Assembly (NCBI RefSeq): GCF_014863585.1
Contig: NZ_CP062253.1
Location: forward strand, 5,021,001 to 5,085,000
Direction: 5' to 3'
DNA from: Pseudomonas gozinkensis
GTDB taxonomy: Bacteria > Pseudomonadota > Gammaproteobacteria > Pseudomonadales > Pseudomonadaceae
Length of the DNA stretch: 64,000 bases
Within the stretch, counting starts at the first letter, position 1, and each line of letters opens with the position of its first letter. Both the position numbers and the translations under genes were made by a program. Shown here in pieces: positions 18,514-27,184 of this stretch. The notes under the pieces were generated by a model. The model was given only the letters and a program-made list of their open reading frames with translations, made no database searches and was not told where the DNA came from.

Positions 18514-19769
18514 ACAGGAACGCTTCGGGACAGGTGTGCCAGAGCACTGGCCATGCTCGGCGCCAGCGGCAGACGCGGGATCAGAACCGCCTGCCAGGCG
18601 TGGTACAGATCCGGTTTGCCCGCCCAGATATCGGCACTTGGGCGGTTCTGCGGATCGAGTTCGTGGTGCCAGCTGCCATCGCAGCGGTCGATGAAATGCG
18701 TTTCGCAAAATTCCCAGAACAGGCGATACCAGCTTTCGTACTGCGCATCGCCGGTACGTTTGAGCAAGGCACTGGCGGCAGCGCTGGCCTCGGCGTGGGT
18801 CCAGTGCAGGCGATGGCGAACCACCGCTTTGTTGTTCCAGTCGAGGGTGTAGACGATGCCCGGTGTGCCATCCACATCCCAGCCATGGCGGCAGTTGTTT
18901 TCGAACAGCTTTTGCGCGTCAGTGGCCAGCCAGCCGGGCGTGAGCATGCCGGCCTGAACCCGCGCGGCTTCGAGGTGCAGCAACAGCCGCGCCCACTCGA
19001 AACCATGGCCCGGCGTGGTGCCGTAGGGACGGAAACCGTCGGCCGGATTGTCATGGTTGTATTCGCGCAGCGGTTGCCAGTCGCGGTCGAAATGCTCGAT
19101 CACCAGGTAATCGTTGGCAGCGGCGTGCCCGTGAATCACCCGCTCGACGATGCGTTGCGCACGCACCAGCCAGCGTGGGTCTTCGGTGACATCGGCCAGC
19201 GCAAGGAAGGCTTCGGTGGCGTGCATGTTGCTGTTGGCGCCGCGATAGGCTTCTTCTTCGCGCCAGTCACGGTTGAAGAATTCGCGCATGGCGCCCTCTT
19301 CTTCGCTCCAGAAATACGTGTCGATGATGTCGATGGCGTCATCCAGCAACGCCTGCGCGCCGGGGCGTTGCGCGACCACGGCAGAACTGGCCGCGAGGGC
19401 AACGAAAGCATGCAGATAAGCGTTCTTGCCGGTGTTGCCGTCACGGTGTTCGGCGACGGCAAACCAGCCGCCGTGCAGCGCATCGCGCAACGGGCCGCGC
19501 AGGGCCGCAACGCCGTGATCGACCAGCTCGGCAAACCCCGGCAGGCCCTGAATGTGGGCCATGGCGAAGCTGTGGGTCATGCGCGCGGTGTTCATGGTTT
19601 CGGCTTGCGCGCCGGCCTGAAGCTGGCCGCGCTCATCGAGATTGCCGAAGCCTTCGGGCAATCGTGAAGCCTTGGCAAATGCCAGCAGGCGCAGGCCTTC
19701 ATCGGCGAGCCATTGCTGGTGGGCAGGGGCGTTCAGCCAACTGCTGAAGCCCGGATTGAAGTGATCCAT
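18510..19769 (-). CDS. AGE family epimerase/isomerase
   Basis: A 419-aa (alpha/alpha)6-barrel protein of the N-acylglucosamine 2-epimerase / mannose isomerase family. Segments RMTHSFAMAHIQG, GGWFAVAEHRDGNTGKNAYLHAFVALA, TPGHGFEWARLLLHLE and HWTHAEASAAASALL carry the conserved Arg and His residues of the active site. Its position before gtsA in the glucose cluster matches the P. putida order. A sugar epimerase or isomerase acting on hexoses is likely; the exact substrate is not known to me. Confidence 0.88.
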   Translation of the reverse strand: MDHFNPGFSSWLNAPAHQQWLADEGLRLLAFAKASRLPEGFGNLDERGQLQAGAQAETMNTARMTHSFAMAHIQGLPGFAELVDHGVAALRGPLRDALHGGWFAVAEHRDGNTGKNAYLHAFVALAASSAVVAQRPGAQALLDDAIDIIDTYFWSEEEGAMREFFNRDWREEEAYRGANSNMHATEAFLALADVTEDPRWLVRAQRIVERVIHGHAAANDYLVIEHFDRDWQPLREYNHDNPADGFRPYGTTPGHGFEWARLLLHLEAARVQAGMLTPGWLATDAQKLFENNCRHGWDVDGTPGIVYTLDWNNKAVVRHRLHWTHAEASAAASALLKRTGDAQYESWYRLFWEFCETHFIDRCDGSWHHELDPQNRPSADIWAGKPDLYHAWQAVLIPRLPLAPSMASALAHLSRSVPV

Positions 19770-19805
19770 GGGTGGCCTTTTTTGTTGTTATGACTGCGGG
19801 CAGTC

Positions 19806-19866
19806 TAAACAACGGGCCGGGAGGGACTTGTAACGAAGGGGGCGGGCTTTGTCACGGATCAGTGAC
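19806..19866 (-). promoter_or_regulatory. AGE gene promoter block with GTNAC boxes
   Basis: Read on the minus strand: GTCAC-N6-GTGAC-N10-CCCTTCGTTAC-N18-TGTTTA. Box and spacer lengths are identical to the gtsA block. It ends 37 bases before the AGE start, so it fits a promoter with the GTTAC box at -35. Confidence 0.65.
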
Positions 19867-19890
19867 ATTAGCATTGAACGGACCGACGCC

Positions 19891-19965
19891 TTCGCGAGCA
19901 AGCTCGCTCCCACAGGAGACAGGCGTTTTGTTCAAAACCAATGTGGGAGCGAGCTTGCTCGCGAA
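19891..19965. repeat. REPIN, GCGAGC family, inward type
   Basis: TTCGCGAGCAAGCTCGCTCC and its inverse face inward (CCCACA ends toward the centre). It lies between gtrS and the AGE gene. Confidence 0.9.
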
Positions 19966-19984
19966 GAACGATGACGCGGTCTGA

Positions 19985-21454
19985 CTAGTCAGCACTTCGC
20001 GGCAATTGCAGGGTCACGCGCAATCCGCCTTCACGAAGGTTCTGCAATGTCACCTCACCGCCATGGCTATGGGCAATGTTGCGGGCAATGCCCAATCCAA
20101 GCCCATAGCCCTGCTGCTGCCCCGCCAAGCGGAAGTGCGGTTCGAACACCTGTTCCAGCCGCTGTTCCGGCACGCCCGGCCCTTCATCGTCGACGTGCAA
20201 CACGAATGCGCTGTCATCGTCATCGATGTGCAAATGCGCGTTCTGCCCGTACTTCAACGCGTTGTCGATCAGGTTGCCGATGCAGCGTTTGAGCGCCAAC
20301 GGCTTGCCCGGATACGCCGCCAGCGCCCGCCCTTGCTGGGTCACGCGACCGTTGCCGTTGGGCGCCAGATACGGTTCCACCAGACAGTCGAGCACATGGT
20401 TGAGATCCACCGGTTCGATGTTTTCGTGGATGTCGGTGTCTTTCACGCATTGCAGCGCGCCTTTGACCAGCAGCTCCAGCTCATCCAGATCACGGCCGAA
20501 CTTGGTCTGCAGCGCTTCATCTTCCAGCAGTTCGACCCGCAGTCGCAGACGCGTGATCGGTGTGCGCAGGTCGTGGGAAATCGCACTGAACAGCTGACTG
20601 CGCTCGGTCAGGTAACGGCTGATGCGCTCGCGCATGGTGTTGAATGCACGCCCCACTTCCACCACTTCGCTGCCGCCGCCCTCAGCTACAGGCTCGACGT
20701 CGGCGCCCAGCGACAAATCCCGCGCGGCCCGTGCCAGACGCTTGAGCGGCCGGCTCTGCCAGTGCACCAGCAGGCCGATGAACAACAGCAGAAATCCGCT
20801 GGTGAACACGATGAACCACACCTGCTGGGTCGGCAGGCCTTGTTCTTCAAGACTGGTGTAGGGCTCGGGCAACAGCGAGGCGATGTACAGCCATTCACCC
20901 GGCGCCAACTGAATCTGGGTCACCAGCACTGGCGGATTCACCGGTTCCAGGGTCAATGCGTAATGCGCCCACGAACGCGGCAACTCATCGAGTTTCAACC
21001 CGGCGTTGAAGATCCGTAAGTCATCGGGGCTGACGAAGGTCACCAGAATGTCGGTGTCCTGGCCCAGCGACTGACGCAGCACTTCATCCACCGCTTTCAA
21101 CACCGCGGCCTTGCGCGGCGTCACCGGCAGCACTTCCATGCCCAGCGGTTTGTCATTCAGCGTCACCACAAAACGCGTGCCGCCCATGCTGCGCAACTGG
21201 TCGAGCACCAGCGGTCGATAGGCCACCGGCAACGAGCGGAAATAACTGACGCTGGCGGTCATCGAATGGGCGAGGCTGCGCGCGCTGGTGACCAGGCCTT
21301 CGAGCTGGGTCGCGCGCAATTGGGACACCCAGATCACGCTGGACAGCGTCTGGGCAAACAACACCGCGAGCAACGTCAACAGCAACATCCGCCCAAGCAG
21401 CGAACGCGGCATTGGCACTTTGCGCGCGGTGGTGCGCAGGAACTCAGTGACCAT
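19985..21454 (-). CDS. gtrS: Sensor histidine kinase GtrS
   Basis: A 489-aa membrane kinase that pairs with GltR. The first membrane helix (LGRMLLLTLLAVLFAQTLSSVIW) is near 18-40, then a periplasmic sensor region, a second helix (WFIVFTSGFLLLFIGLLVHW), HAMP, the phosphorylation site in FSAISHDLRTPITRLR, the N box GNLIDNALKYG and G boxes VDDEGPGVP and GYGLGLGIARN. In Pseudomonas GtrS senses 2-ketogluconate or 6-phosphogluconate-type ligands and controls glucose uptake. The start at 21454 overlaps gltR by 11 bases; 21496 or 21469 are alternatives. Confidence 0.93.
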   Translation of the reverse strand: MVTEFLRTTARKVPMPRSLLGRMLLLTLLAVLFAQTLSSVIWVSQLRATQLEGLVTSARSLAHSMTASVSYFRSLPVAYRPLVLDQLRSMGGTRFVVTLNDKPLGMEVLPVTPRKAAVLKAVDEVLRQSLGQDTDILVTFVSPDDLRIFNAGLKLDELPRSWAHYALTLEPVNPPVLVTQIQLAPGEWLYIASLLPEPYTSLEEQGLPTQQVWFIVFTSGFLLLFIGLLVHWQSRPLKRLARAARDLSLGADVEPVAEGGGSEVVEVGRAFNTMRERISRYLTERSQLFSAISHDLRTPITRLRLRVELLEDEALQTKFGRDLDELELLVKGALQCVKDTDIHENIEPVDLNHVLDCLVEPYLAPNGNGRVTQQGRALAAYPGKPLALKRCIGNLIDNALKYGQNAHLHIDDDDSAFVLHVDDEGPGVPEQRLEQVFEPHFRLAGQQQGYGLGLGIARNIAHSHGGEVTLQNLREGGLRVTLQLPRSAD

Positions 21455-22175
21455 TGCCGGCAACCACATTGGCTGCCAGCTGGTAGCCGCTGCCACGCAC
21501 GGTGCGGATCAGGCGCGGCGGTTTTTCGGTGTCGCGCAGACGCTGGCGCAAACGGCTGACGGCCATATCGACAATGCGGTCGAGGGGCATCAGGTCGCGG
21601 CCACGGGTGGCGTTGCCGATGGTGTCGCGGTCGAGGATTTGCTGAGGGTGATCGAGGAACAGCTTCAGCAGAGCGAAGTCGGCGCCGGACAGAATCACTT
21701 CCTCGCCGTCGGTGTGAAACAGTCGATGGCTGACCATGTCCAGCCGCCACTCATCGAACGCCAACACTTCACTGCCGCCGCGTTCCTGACCGAATTGGGC
21801 GCGACGCAGCAGGGCCTTGATCCGGGCTTGCAGTTCGCGGGGGCTGAAAGGTTTGCCGAGGTAATCGTCGGCACCGAGTTCCAGGCCGATGACCCGGTCG
21901 GTTTCGTCGGAACTGGCGGTGAGCATGATGATCGGCACCTGGGCCTGACGCGGATGCTGGCGCACCCAGCGGCACAGGCTGAAGCCGTCTTCATCGGGCA
22001 GCATCACATCGAGGATCACCAGATCGCTCGGCGCCTCGTTCAGTGCCTGACGAAAACCGGCGCCATCCGCCGTGGCCCGTACCTGAAAACCCGCGCGGGT
22101 CAGGTAGGTTTCCAGCAACTCGCGTATCTCCTGGTCGTCATCGACCAACAAAATCGACTTGTTGACTGAGCTCAC
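21444..22175 (-). CDS. gltR: Response regulator GltR (OmpR family)
   Basis: A 243-aa two-component regulator. The receiver domain starts SILLVDDDQEIRELLETYL, has the phospho-acceptor Asp in LVILDVMLPDEDG and the conserved Lys in DDYLGKPFSPREL. The C-terminal winged helix contains LLKLFLDHPQQILDRDTI and RLRQRLRDTEKPPRLIRTVRGSGY. With GtrS it controls glucose transport genes in pseudomonads; the GTNAC promoter blocks before gtsA and the AGE gene are candidate targets. Confidence 0.94.
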   Translation of the reverse strand: MSSVNKSILLVDDDQEIRELLETYLTRAGFQVRATADGAGFRQALNEAPSDLVILDVMLPDEDGFSLCRWVRQHPRQAQVPIIMLTASSDETDRVIGLELGADDYLGKPFSPRELQARIKALLRRAQFGQERGGSEVLAFDEWRLDMVSHRLFHTDGEEVILSGADFALLKLFLDHPQQILDRDTIGNATRGRDLMPLDRIVDMAVSRLRQRLRDTEKPPRLIRTVRGSGYQLAANVVAGNGH

Positions 22176-22251
22176 TTCGAAGGCATCCTTGTTGTTGGAA
22201 TTGGGCGGATTATGCCTGATGAACCTTGGTTATTTGTGGTCTGTTCTGGCC

Positions 22252-22338
22252 TCATCGCTGGCAAGCCAGCTCCCACAAGGTCTTGTACACATTCTGAGAA
22301 TGTCTGGAATCCTGTGGGAGCTGGCTTGCCAGCGATGA
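22252..22338. repeat. REPIN, GCTGGC family, inward type
   Basis: TCATCGCTGGCAAGCCAGC-TCCCACA and its inverse face inward. It lies between gltR and glk. Confidence 0.9.
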
Positions 22339-22351
22339 AGGCGACTCGGTT

Positions 22352-23302
22352 TCAAGCCTGTTCGAGCGCCACTCCTGCACCGACGAGCCCCGAGTAAGGC
22401 GCCGTCACCAGCCACACCGGAATCCCCTTGAAGTAATCGCTCATGCAGCCCTTGTCGGCAAAGCTGCGGGCGAAACCGCTTTCGAGGAAGAAATCGGCGA
22501 AACGCGGAATCACGCCGCCAACGATGTACACCCCGCCCCGGCCGCCAGTGGTCAGCACGTTGTTGCCGGCCACGCGACCGAGCCAGCAGCAGAACTGCTC
22601 CAGCACTTCCAGGGCAATCGGATCACCCGCCAGCCCGGCCGCCGTGATCGCTTCCGGCGTGTCGAGTTTCGGCTCATGACCGTCCACCGCACAGATCGCC
22701 CGGTAAACCCGTGGCAAGCCGCCACCGCTCAACGCGGTTTCCGCGCTGACGTGGCCGATCTCGTTGTGGATGTGCTGCCAGAGCTGGGTTTCACGCGGGC
22801 TGCTCAGCGGCAGATCGACGTGGCCGCCCTCTCCCGGCAACGCGGCAAACCGCCCCTCACCGAGATCAAGCAAGGTGCCGACGCCCAGGCCAGTGCCCGG
22901 GCCGATCACCACTGCCGGGCGCAATGGCTCCGGCGTGCCTTCGCAGACCACGCGAAATTCGCCGGGCTGCAAACGGGTCATGCCCAGGGCCATGGCCGAG
23001 AAATCATTGACCAGCAACAACTGCTCGACCTGCAAGGTCTGGCAGAACGCCTTGCGGCTCAGGCGCCAGTGATTGTTGGTGAACTTGAATTCATCACCGC
23101 TCACCGGCCCCGCCACCGACAGGCACACCGAACCGATGGCGCCCGGCGCCAGACCGAGCCCGCTCAGGTAGAGGCTGATCGCCTCTTCCGGGCTGGCATG
23201 GTCGGCCGTGGCCAGCACCTGAACCGATTCGAGCTGCTGATCTTTCCACAACGCAAACCGCGCGTTGGTGCCTCCGATGTCACCGACCAAAGCCAGTTTC
23301 AA
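22352..23302 (-). CDS. glk: Glucokinase
   Basis: A 316-aa kinase phosphorylating glucose with ATP to glucose 6-phosphate. The phosphate-binding motif [15 protein letters not shown] is N-terminal, followed by [13 protein letters not shown] with the catalytic Asp, [11 protein letters not shown] and GEGGHVDLP. The start codon is TTG and overlaps the edd stop as TTGA, which couples translation to edd. No ATG in the right frame gives the family N-terminus. It is part of the edd-glk-gltR-gtrS run. Confidence 0.95.
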   Translation of the reverse strand: MKLALVGDIGGTNARFALWKDQQLESVQVLATADHASPEEAISLYLSGLGLAPGAIGSVCLSVAGPVSGDEFKFTNNHWRLSRKAFCQTLQVEQLLLVNDFSAMALGMTRLQPGEFRVVCEGTPEPLRPAVVIGPGTGLGVGTLLDLGEGRFAALPGEGGHVDLPLSSPRETQLWQHIHNEIGHVSAETALSGGGLPRVYRAICAVDGHEPKLDTPEAITAAGLAGDPIALEVLEQFCCWLGRVAGNNVLTTGGRGGVYIVGGVIPRFADFFLESGFARSFADKGCMSDYFKGIPVWLVTAPYSGLVGAGVALEQA

Positions 23303-25125
23303 TTAAGCGTCTCCAGGGCAGAAGTGAAGGCGCTGGCGCCCTGCTCCGCCGAGCTGAAGGCCAAACGCATGAAGCCAAACAGTTCGCGACCGCTGCCGAT
23401 GTTGTTGCCCAACAGGCCTTTGGCGGGTTCGCGCGCTGCGAATTCGGCGGCGTCCACCTTGAGTTCCAAAGTGCCTTTGACGCCATCGACGCGGATGATA
23501 TCGCCCTCTTGCACGCGCGCCAAAGCGCCGCCGACATAAGCTTCAGGGCTGACGTGAATGGCCGCCGGGATTTTCCCCGACGCGCCGGACATCCGTCCGT
23601 CAGTCACCAGCGCGACTTTGAAGCCGCGATCCTGCAGCACACCAAGGAACGGCGTCATCTTGTGCAGCTCCGGCATGCCGTTGGAACGCGGGCCCTGGAA
23701 GCGCATCACCGCGACAAAATCCTTCTCCAGCAGACCGGCCTTGAAAGCGTCGGCCAGATCCTGCTGATCCTGGAACACCATGGCCGGGGCTTCGACGATC
23801 TGGTTTTCCAGCGCGACGGCGGACACCTTCATCACGCCACGACCGAGGTTACCTTCCATCACGCGCAAGCCGCCCTCTGCCGAGAACGCACGAGCCACCG
23901 GCCGCAGGATGTTTTCGTCGAGGCTGTCGGTCGGGCCTTCGCGCCACACCAGTTTGCCGTTATCGAGGAACGGCTCTTTGGTGTACTGGCTCAAGCCGTG
24001 GCCGAGCACGGTGTTGACGTCTTCGTGCAGCAGGCCGGCTTCCAGCAGTTCGCGGATCAGGAACGACATCCCGCCGGCTGCCTGGAAGTGGTTGATGTCG
24101 GCTTTGCCGTTCGGATAGACGTGGCTCAGGGTCGGCACGACTTCGGAGAGGTCGGCCATGTCCTGCCAGGTCAGTTGAATGCCCGCCGCCATGGCGATGG
24201 CCGGCATGTGCAAGGTGTGGTTGGTCGAGCCGCCGGTGGCGTGCAGCGCGACGATCGAGTTGACCAGCGCCTTCTCGTCGACGATTTCGCCGATCGGCAG
24301 GAAGTTGCCGCTCTGTCTGGTCAGGCGCGTGACCTGATGCGCGGCCTCGCGGGTCAGGGCCTCACGCAGCGGCGTGTTCGGGTTGACGAAAGAGGCGCCC
24401 GGCAAGTGCAGGCCCATGACTTCCATCAGCAACTGGTTGGTGTTGGCGGTGCCGTAGAACGTGCAGGTGCCCGGGCTGTGGTAGGACTTCATTTCCGATT
24501 CCAGCAGCTCTTCGCGGGTCGCCTTGCCTTCGGCGTACTTCTGCCGCACGTCGGCTTTTTCCTTGTTGGAAATCCCCGAGACCATCGGCCCGCCCGGTAC
24601 GAAAATCGTCGGCAGGTGACCGAAACGCAGGGAGCCCATCATCAGGCCCGGCACGATCTTGTCGCAGATGCCGAGCATCAGCGCGCCGTCGAACATGTTG
24701 TGGGACAGCGCCACGGCCGTCGACATGGCGATCACTTCGCGGCTCGGCAGGCTCAGCTCCATGCCCGGCTCGCCCTGGGTCACGCCGTCGCACATGGCAG
24801 GTGTACCGCCGGCGAACTGGCCGACCGAGCCGATTTCGCGCAGGGCGTTCTTGATCTGTTCCGGGAAGACTTCGTACGGCTGGTGCGCCGAGAGCATGTC
24901 GTTATATGACGAAACAATTGCGATGTTCGCCGAGTTCATCATCCGCAGGCTGTGCTTGTCTTCGCTGCCACATCCGGCCACGCCGTGGGCGAAGTTGGCG
25001 CATTGCAGCTTGCCGCGCATCGGCCCGTCAGTTGCAGCGCCGCGAATCAGCGCAAGGTAAGCCTGACGCGTGGCGCGGCTGCGGGCGATAAGCCGTTCGG
25101 TGACCTCAAGAACGCGGGGATGCAT
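23299..25125 (-). CDS. edd: Phosphogluconate dehydratase
   Basis: A 608-aa IlvD/Edd-family [4Fe-4S] dehydratase converting 6-phosphogluconate to KDPG, the first Entner-Doudoroff step. Cluster cysteines lie in [33 protein letters not shown] and [18 protein letters not shown]-like and [22 protein letters not shown] segments are complete. It is divergent from gap across a 220-base spacer with two HexR-type operators and is followed by glk with a stop/start overlap. Confidence 0.96.
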   Translation of the reverse strand: MHPRVLEVTERLIARSRATRQAYLALIRGAATDGPMRGKLQCANFAHGVAGCGSEDKHSLRMMNSANIAIVSSYNDMLSAHQPYEVFPEQIKNALREIGSVGQFAGGTPAMCDGVTQGEPGMELSLPSREVIAMSTAVALSHNMFDGALMLGICDKIVPGLMMGSLRFGHLPTIFVPGGPMVSGISNKEKADVRQKYAEGKATREELLESEMKSYHSPGTCTFYGTANTNQLLMEVMGLHLPGASFVNPNTPLREALTREAAHQVTRLTRQSGNFLPIGEIVDEKALVNSIVALHATGGSTNHTLHMPAIAMAAGIQLTWQDMADLSEVVPTLSHVYPNGKADINHFQAAGGMSFLIRELLEAGLLHEDVNTVLGHGLSQYTKEPFLDNGKLVWREGPTDSLDENILRPVARAFSAEGGLRVMEGNLGRGVMKVSAVALENQIVEAPAMVFQDQQDLADAFKAGLLEKDFVAVMRFQGPRSNGMPELHKMTPFLGVLQDRGFKVALVTDGRMSGASGKIPAAIHVSPEAYVGGALARVQEGDIIRVDGVKGTLELKVDAAEFAAREPAKGLLGNNIGSGRELFGFMRLAFSSAEQGASAFTSALETLN

Positions 25126-25172
25126 GTGTAGAACTCCAGGCTAACGGATGTGGCGACCTGATTGTCTATGCT

Positions 25173-25217
25173 GATCAAAAGCCCGTTCGCGTGGGATGAC
25201 GAACGGTTTTCTTGATC
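25173..25217 (-). other. Long imperfect inverted repeat in the edd leader
   Basis: GATCAAAAGC-CCGTTCG (25173-25189) faces CGAACGG-TTTTCTTGATC (25200-25217), with a 10-base loop and one extra base. It lies about 50-95 bases before the edd start. It may be an operator or an mRNA stem-loop. Confidence 0.55.
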
Positions 25218-25245
25218 ATTCGGACCAGTTGATTCAGGTCACTCG

Positions 25246-25260
25246 TTGTAGATAAAACAA
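25246..25260. promoter_or_regulatory. HexR operator 1, edd/gap spacer
   Basis: TTGT-AGATAAA-ACAA is a perfect match to the HexR consensus TTGT-N7-ACAA. It lies on the edd side, 121 bases before edd. Confidence 0.85.
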
Positions 25261-25280
25261 AATATTGCCACTAAAAAGGC

Positions 25281-25322
25281 TTGTTTTCTATTTTTATGCG
25301 AATAATCTTGTAATTCCAACAA
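25281..25322 (+). promoter_or_regulatory. gap promoter with HexR operator 2
   Basis: TTGT-AATTCCA-ACAA (25308-25322) is a second perfect HexR consensus match. A candidate promoter TTGTTT (25281-25286), 16 bases, TAATCT (25303-25308) places it at the start point of gap transcription, 23 bases before the gap ATG. Confidence 0.8.
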
Positions 25323-25345
25323 CAAAACGACGGCGGCGCTGTTCA

Positions 25346-26347
25346 ATGACTCTTCGAATCGCAATCAATGGTTTTGGCCGCATCGGCCGTAATGTCCTGC
25401 GCGCACTGTATACCCAAGGCTATCGTCAGGATTTGCAGATCGTCGCCATCAACGATCTGGGCGACAGCGCAATCAATGCGCATCTGCTCAAGTACGACAC
25501 CGTTCATGGCACATTCGACGCCGAAGTTGCTCACGACAACGAGAGCCTGACCGTCAACGGCGACCGCATTTCGGTCAGCGCCATCCGCAACCCGGCCGAC
25601 CTGCCATGGGCCGCGGAAAAGATTGATGTGGTGTTCGAATGCACCGGTCTGTTCACCGACCGGGCCAAAGCCGCCGCGCATATTACCGCCGGCGCACGCA
25701 AAGTGATTATCTCGGCCCCGGCCAAAGGCGCCGATGCCACCGTCGTCTATGGTGTGAACCACGACATCCTGCGCCAGTCGCACCAGATCATTTCCAACGC
25801 GTCGTGCACCACCAACTGCCTGGCCCCGGTGGCTCAGGTGCTGCACCGGGAACTGGGCATCGAAAGCGGTCTGATGACCACTATCCACGCCTACACCAAC
25901 GACCAGAACCTGACCGACGTTTACCACACCGACCCGTACCGCGCCCGCTCCGCCACCCAGAACATGATCCCGAGCAAGACTGGTGCTGCCGAAGCGGTGG
26001 GCCTGGTGCTGCCGGAACTGGCGGGCAAGCTGACCGGCATGGCCGTGCGCGTGCCGGTGATCAATGTGTCGCTGGTTGACCTGACCGTGCAACTGAAGCG
26101 CGAAGCGTCGGCCGATGAAGTCAATGCATTGATGAAAGCGGCGAGCCAGCACTCGAAGATCCTCGGCTACAACACCCTGCCGCTGGTATCGAGCGACTTC
26201 AACCACAACCCGCTGTCGTCGATCTTCGACGCCAACCACACCAAATCCAGCGGCAAACTGCTGAAAGTGCTGGCCTGGTACGACAACGAGTGGGGTTTCT
26301 CCAACCGTATGCTCGATAACTGCCTGGCGCTGTGCAACGCCGAGTAG
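25346..26347 (+). CDS. gap: Glyceraldehyde-3-phosphate dehydrogenase, type I
   Basis: A 333-aa NAD-dependent GAPDH acting on the triose phosphate from Eda. The Rossmann motif [18 protein letters not shown] opens the protein, the catalytic Cys lies in [12 protein letters not shown], the catalytic His in [15 protein letters not shown], and [13 protein letters not shown] ends the catalytic domain. The ATG at 25346 is chosen over an upstream in-frame ATG because homology starts there; no strong ribosome site is visible. It is divergent from edd under HexR. Confidence 0.96.
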   Translation: MTLRIAINGFGRIGRNVLRALYTQGYRQDLQIVAINDLGDSAINAHLLKYDTVHGTFDAEVAHDNESLTVNGDRISVSAIRNPADLPWAAEKIDVVFECTGLFTDRAKAAAHITAGARKVIISAPAKGADATVVYGVNHDILRQSHQIISNASCTTNCLAPVAQVLHRELGIESGLMTTIHAYTNDQNLTDVYHTDPYRARSATQNMIPSKTGAAEAVGLVLPELAGKLTGMAVRVPVINVSLVDLTVQLKREASADEVNALMKAASQHSKILGYNTLPLVSSDFNHNPLSSIFDANHTKSSGKLLKVLAWYDNEWGFSNRMLDNCLALCNAE

Positions 26348-26361
26348 TCCCTCCCGCATAC

Positions 26362-26453
26362 CTGTGGGAGCTGGCTTGCCAGCGATGAGGTCGGCACATC
26401 CAATATGGATATCCGCTGACCTACCGCCATCGCTGGCAAGCCAGCTCCCACAA
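26362..26453. repeat. REPIN, GCTGGC family
   Basis: TGTGGGAGCTGGCTTGCCAG and its inverse face outward around about 45 variable bases. It lies between gap and the ECF sigma gene. Confidence 0.9.
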
Positions 26454-26482
26454 GGTCAATTATTCCAATTTGAAATCAGGGC

Positions 26483-26516
26483 TTGACCACTCGACTAGAT
26501 GATAAGCATTATCATT
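26483..26516 (+). promoter_or_regulatory. ECF sigma gene promoter with Fur box
   Basis: GATGATAAGCATTATCATT (26498-26516) closely matches the 19-bp Fur box. It overlaps a candidate promoter, TTGACC (26483-26488) and CATTAT (26507-26512) 18 bases apart. This predicts iron repression of the haem uptake genes. Confidence 0.85.
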
Positions 26517-26541
26517 CGCTCGAAATGGATCAGGTCCTCCC

Positions 26542-27060
26542 GTGAGTCAATCACACTTCAACCACGTCTTCCTCGCCCAGCGCACGTCGCTGCTGCGGAC
26601 CCTGGAACGGATGGTCAACAACCACAGCACCGCCGAAGACCTGTTGCAGGAAACCTACCTGCGCGTCACCCGGGCGCTGAGCGAACGGGCCATCGATCAC
26701 CTTGAACCCTTTGTCTTCCAGACCGCGCGCAACCTGGCGCTGGACCATTTGCGTGCGCGCAAGATTCATTCGCGCACCATGGTCGACGACGTGCCGCAGG
26801 ACGTGGTGCACAGCGTCGCCGCCCCCGCCAGCAGCGCCGAAGACGCCGCCCACGCCGAACAATTGCTGGAGCGCCTGAACGTGAGCCTCGGTGAACTCAG
26901 CCCGCGCCAACAGCAAATCTTCATCCTCAGCCGCCTGCATGGGCACAGTTATCAGGAAATCGCCGAAGAACTGAGCGTGTCCCTCAGCACGGTGCAGAAA
27001 GAACTCAAACTGATCATGACCATCTGCATCGGTGTCGCCGAGCGTTTGAATAGTGACTGA
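26542..27060 (+). CDS. hxuI: FecI-type ECF sigma factor of the haem uptake system (HxuI-like)
   Basis: A 172-aa extracytoplasmic-function sigma factor of the iron-starvation group. Region 2 spans about 10-75 (TAEDLLQETYLRVTRAL, FVFQTARNLALDHLRARK) and region 4 about 110-165 (LSPRQQQIFILSRLHGHSYQEIAEELSVSLSTVQKEL). The start is GTG; no in-frame ATG lies nearby. It heads a sigma / FecR-like / TonB receptor trio as in P. aeruginosa hxuI-hxuR-hxuA, and a Fur box precedes it. The exact name (Hxu, Hur or Has type) is by context. Confidence 0.88.
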   Translation: MSQSHFNHVFLAQRTSLLRTLERMVNNHSTAEDLLQETYLRVTRALSERAIDHLEPFVFQTARNLALDHLRARKIHSRTMVDDVPQDVVHSVAAPASSAEDAAHAEQLLERLNVSLGELSPRQQQIFILSRLHGHSYQEIAEELSVSLSTVQKELKLIMTICIGVAERLNSD

Positions 27061-27184
27061 CGCTGTAGGGCGTTTCTGTAAACCTCAGGATCGACTGCAC
27101 TGATCATCGGGCTTTGTTACCCTTGCCCGACTTTTACGCTTCACTAAAAAAACAGCCGTGCACAGACACTGCCGAGGAAACACC

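Noticed and set aside
26525..26545. Six-residue reading frame (MDQVLP) whose stop overlaps the GTG of the ECF sigma gene
   Set aside because: It lacks a ribosome site and is too short to tell from chance, although a coupling role is conceivable.
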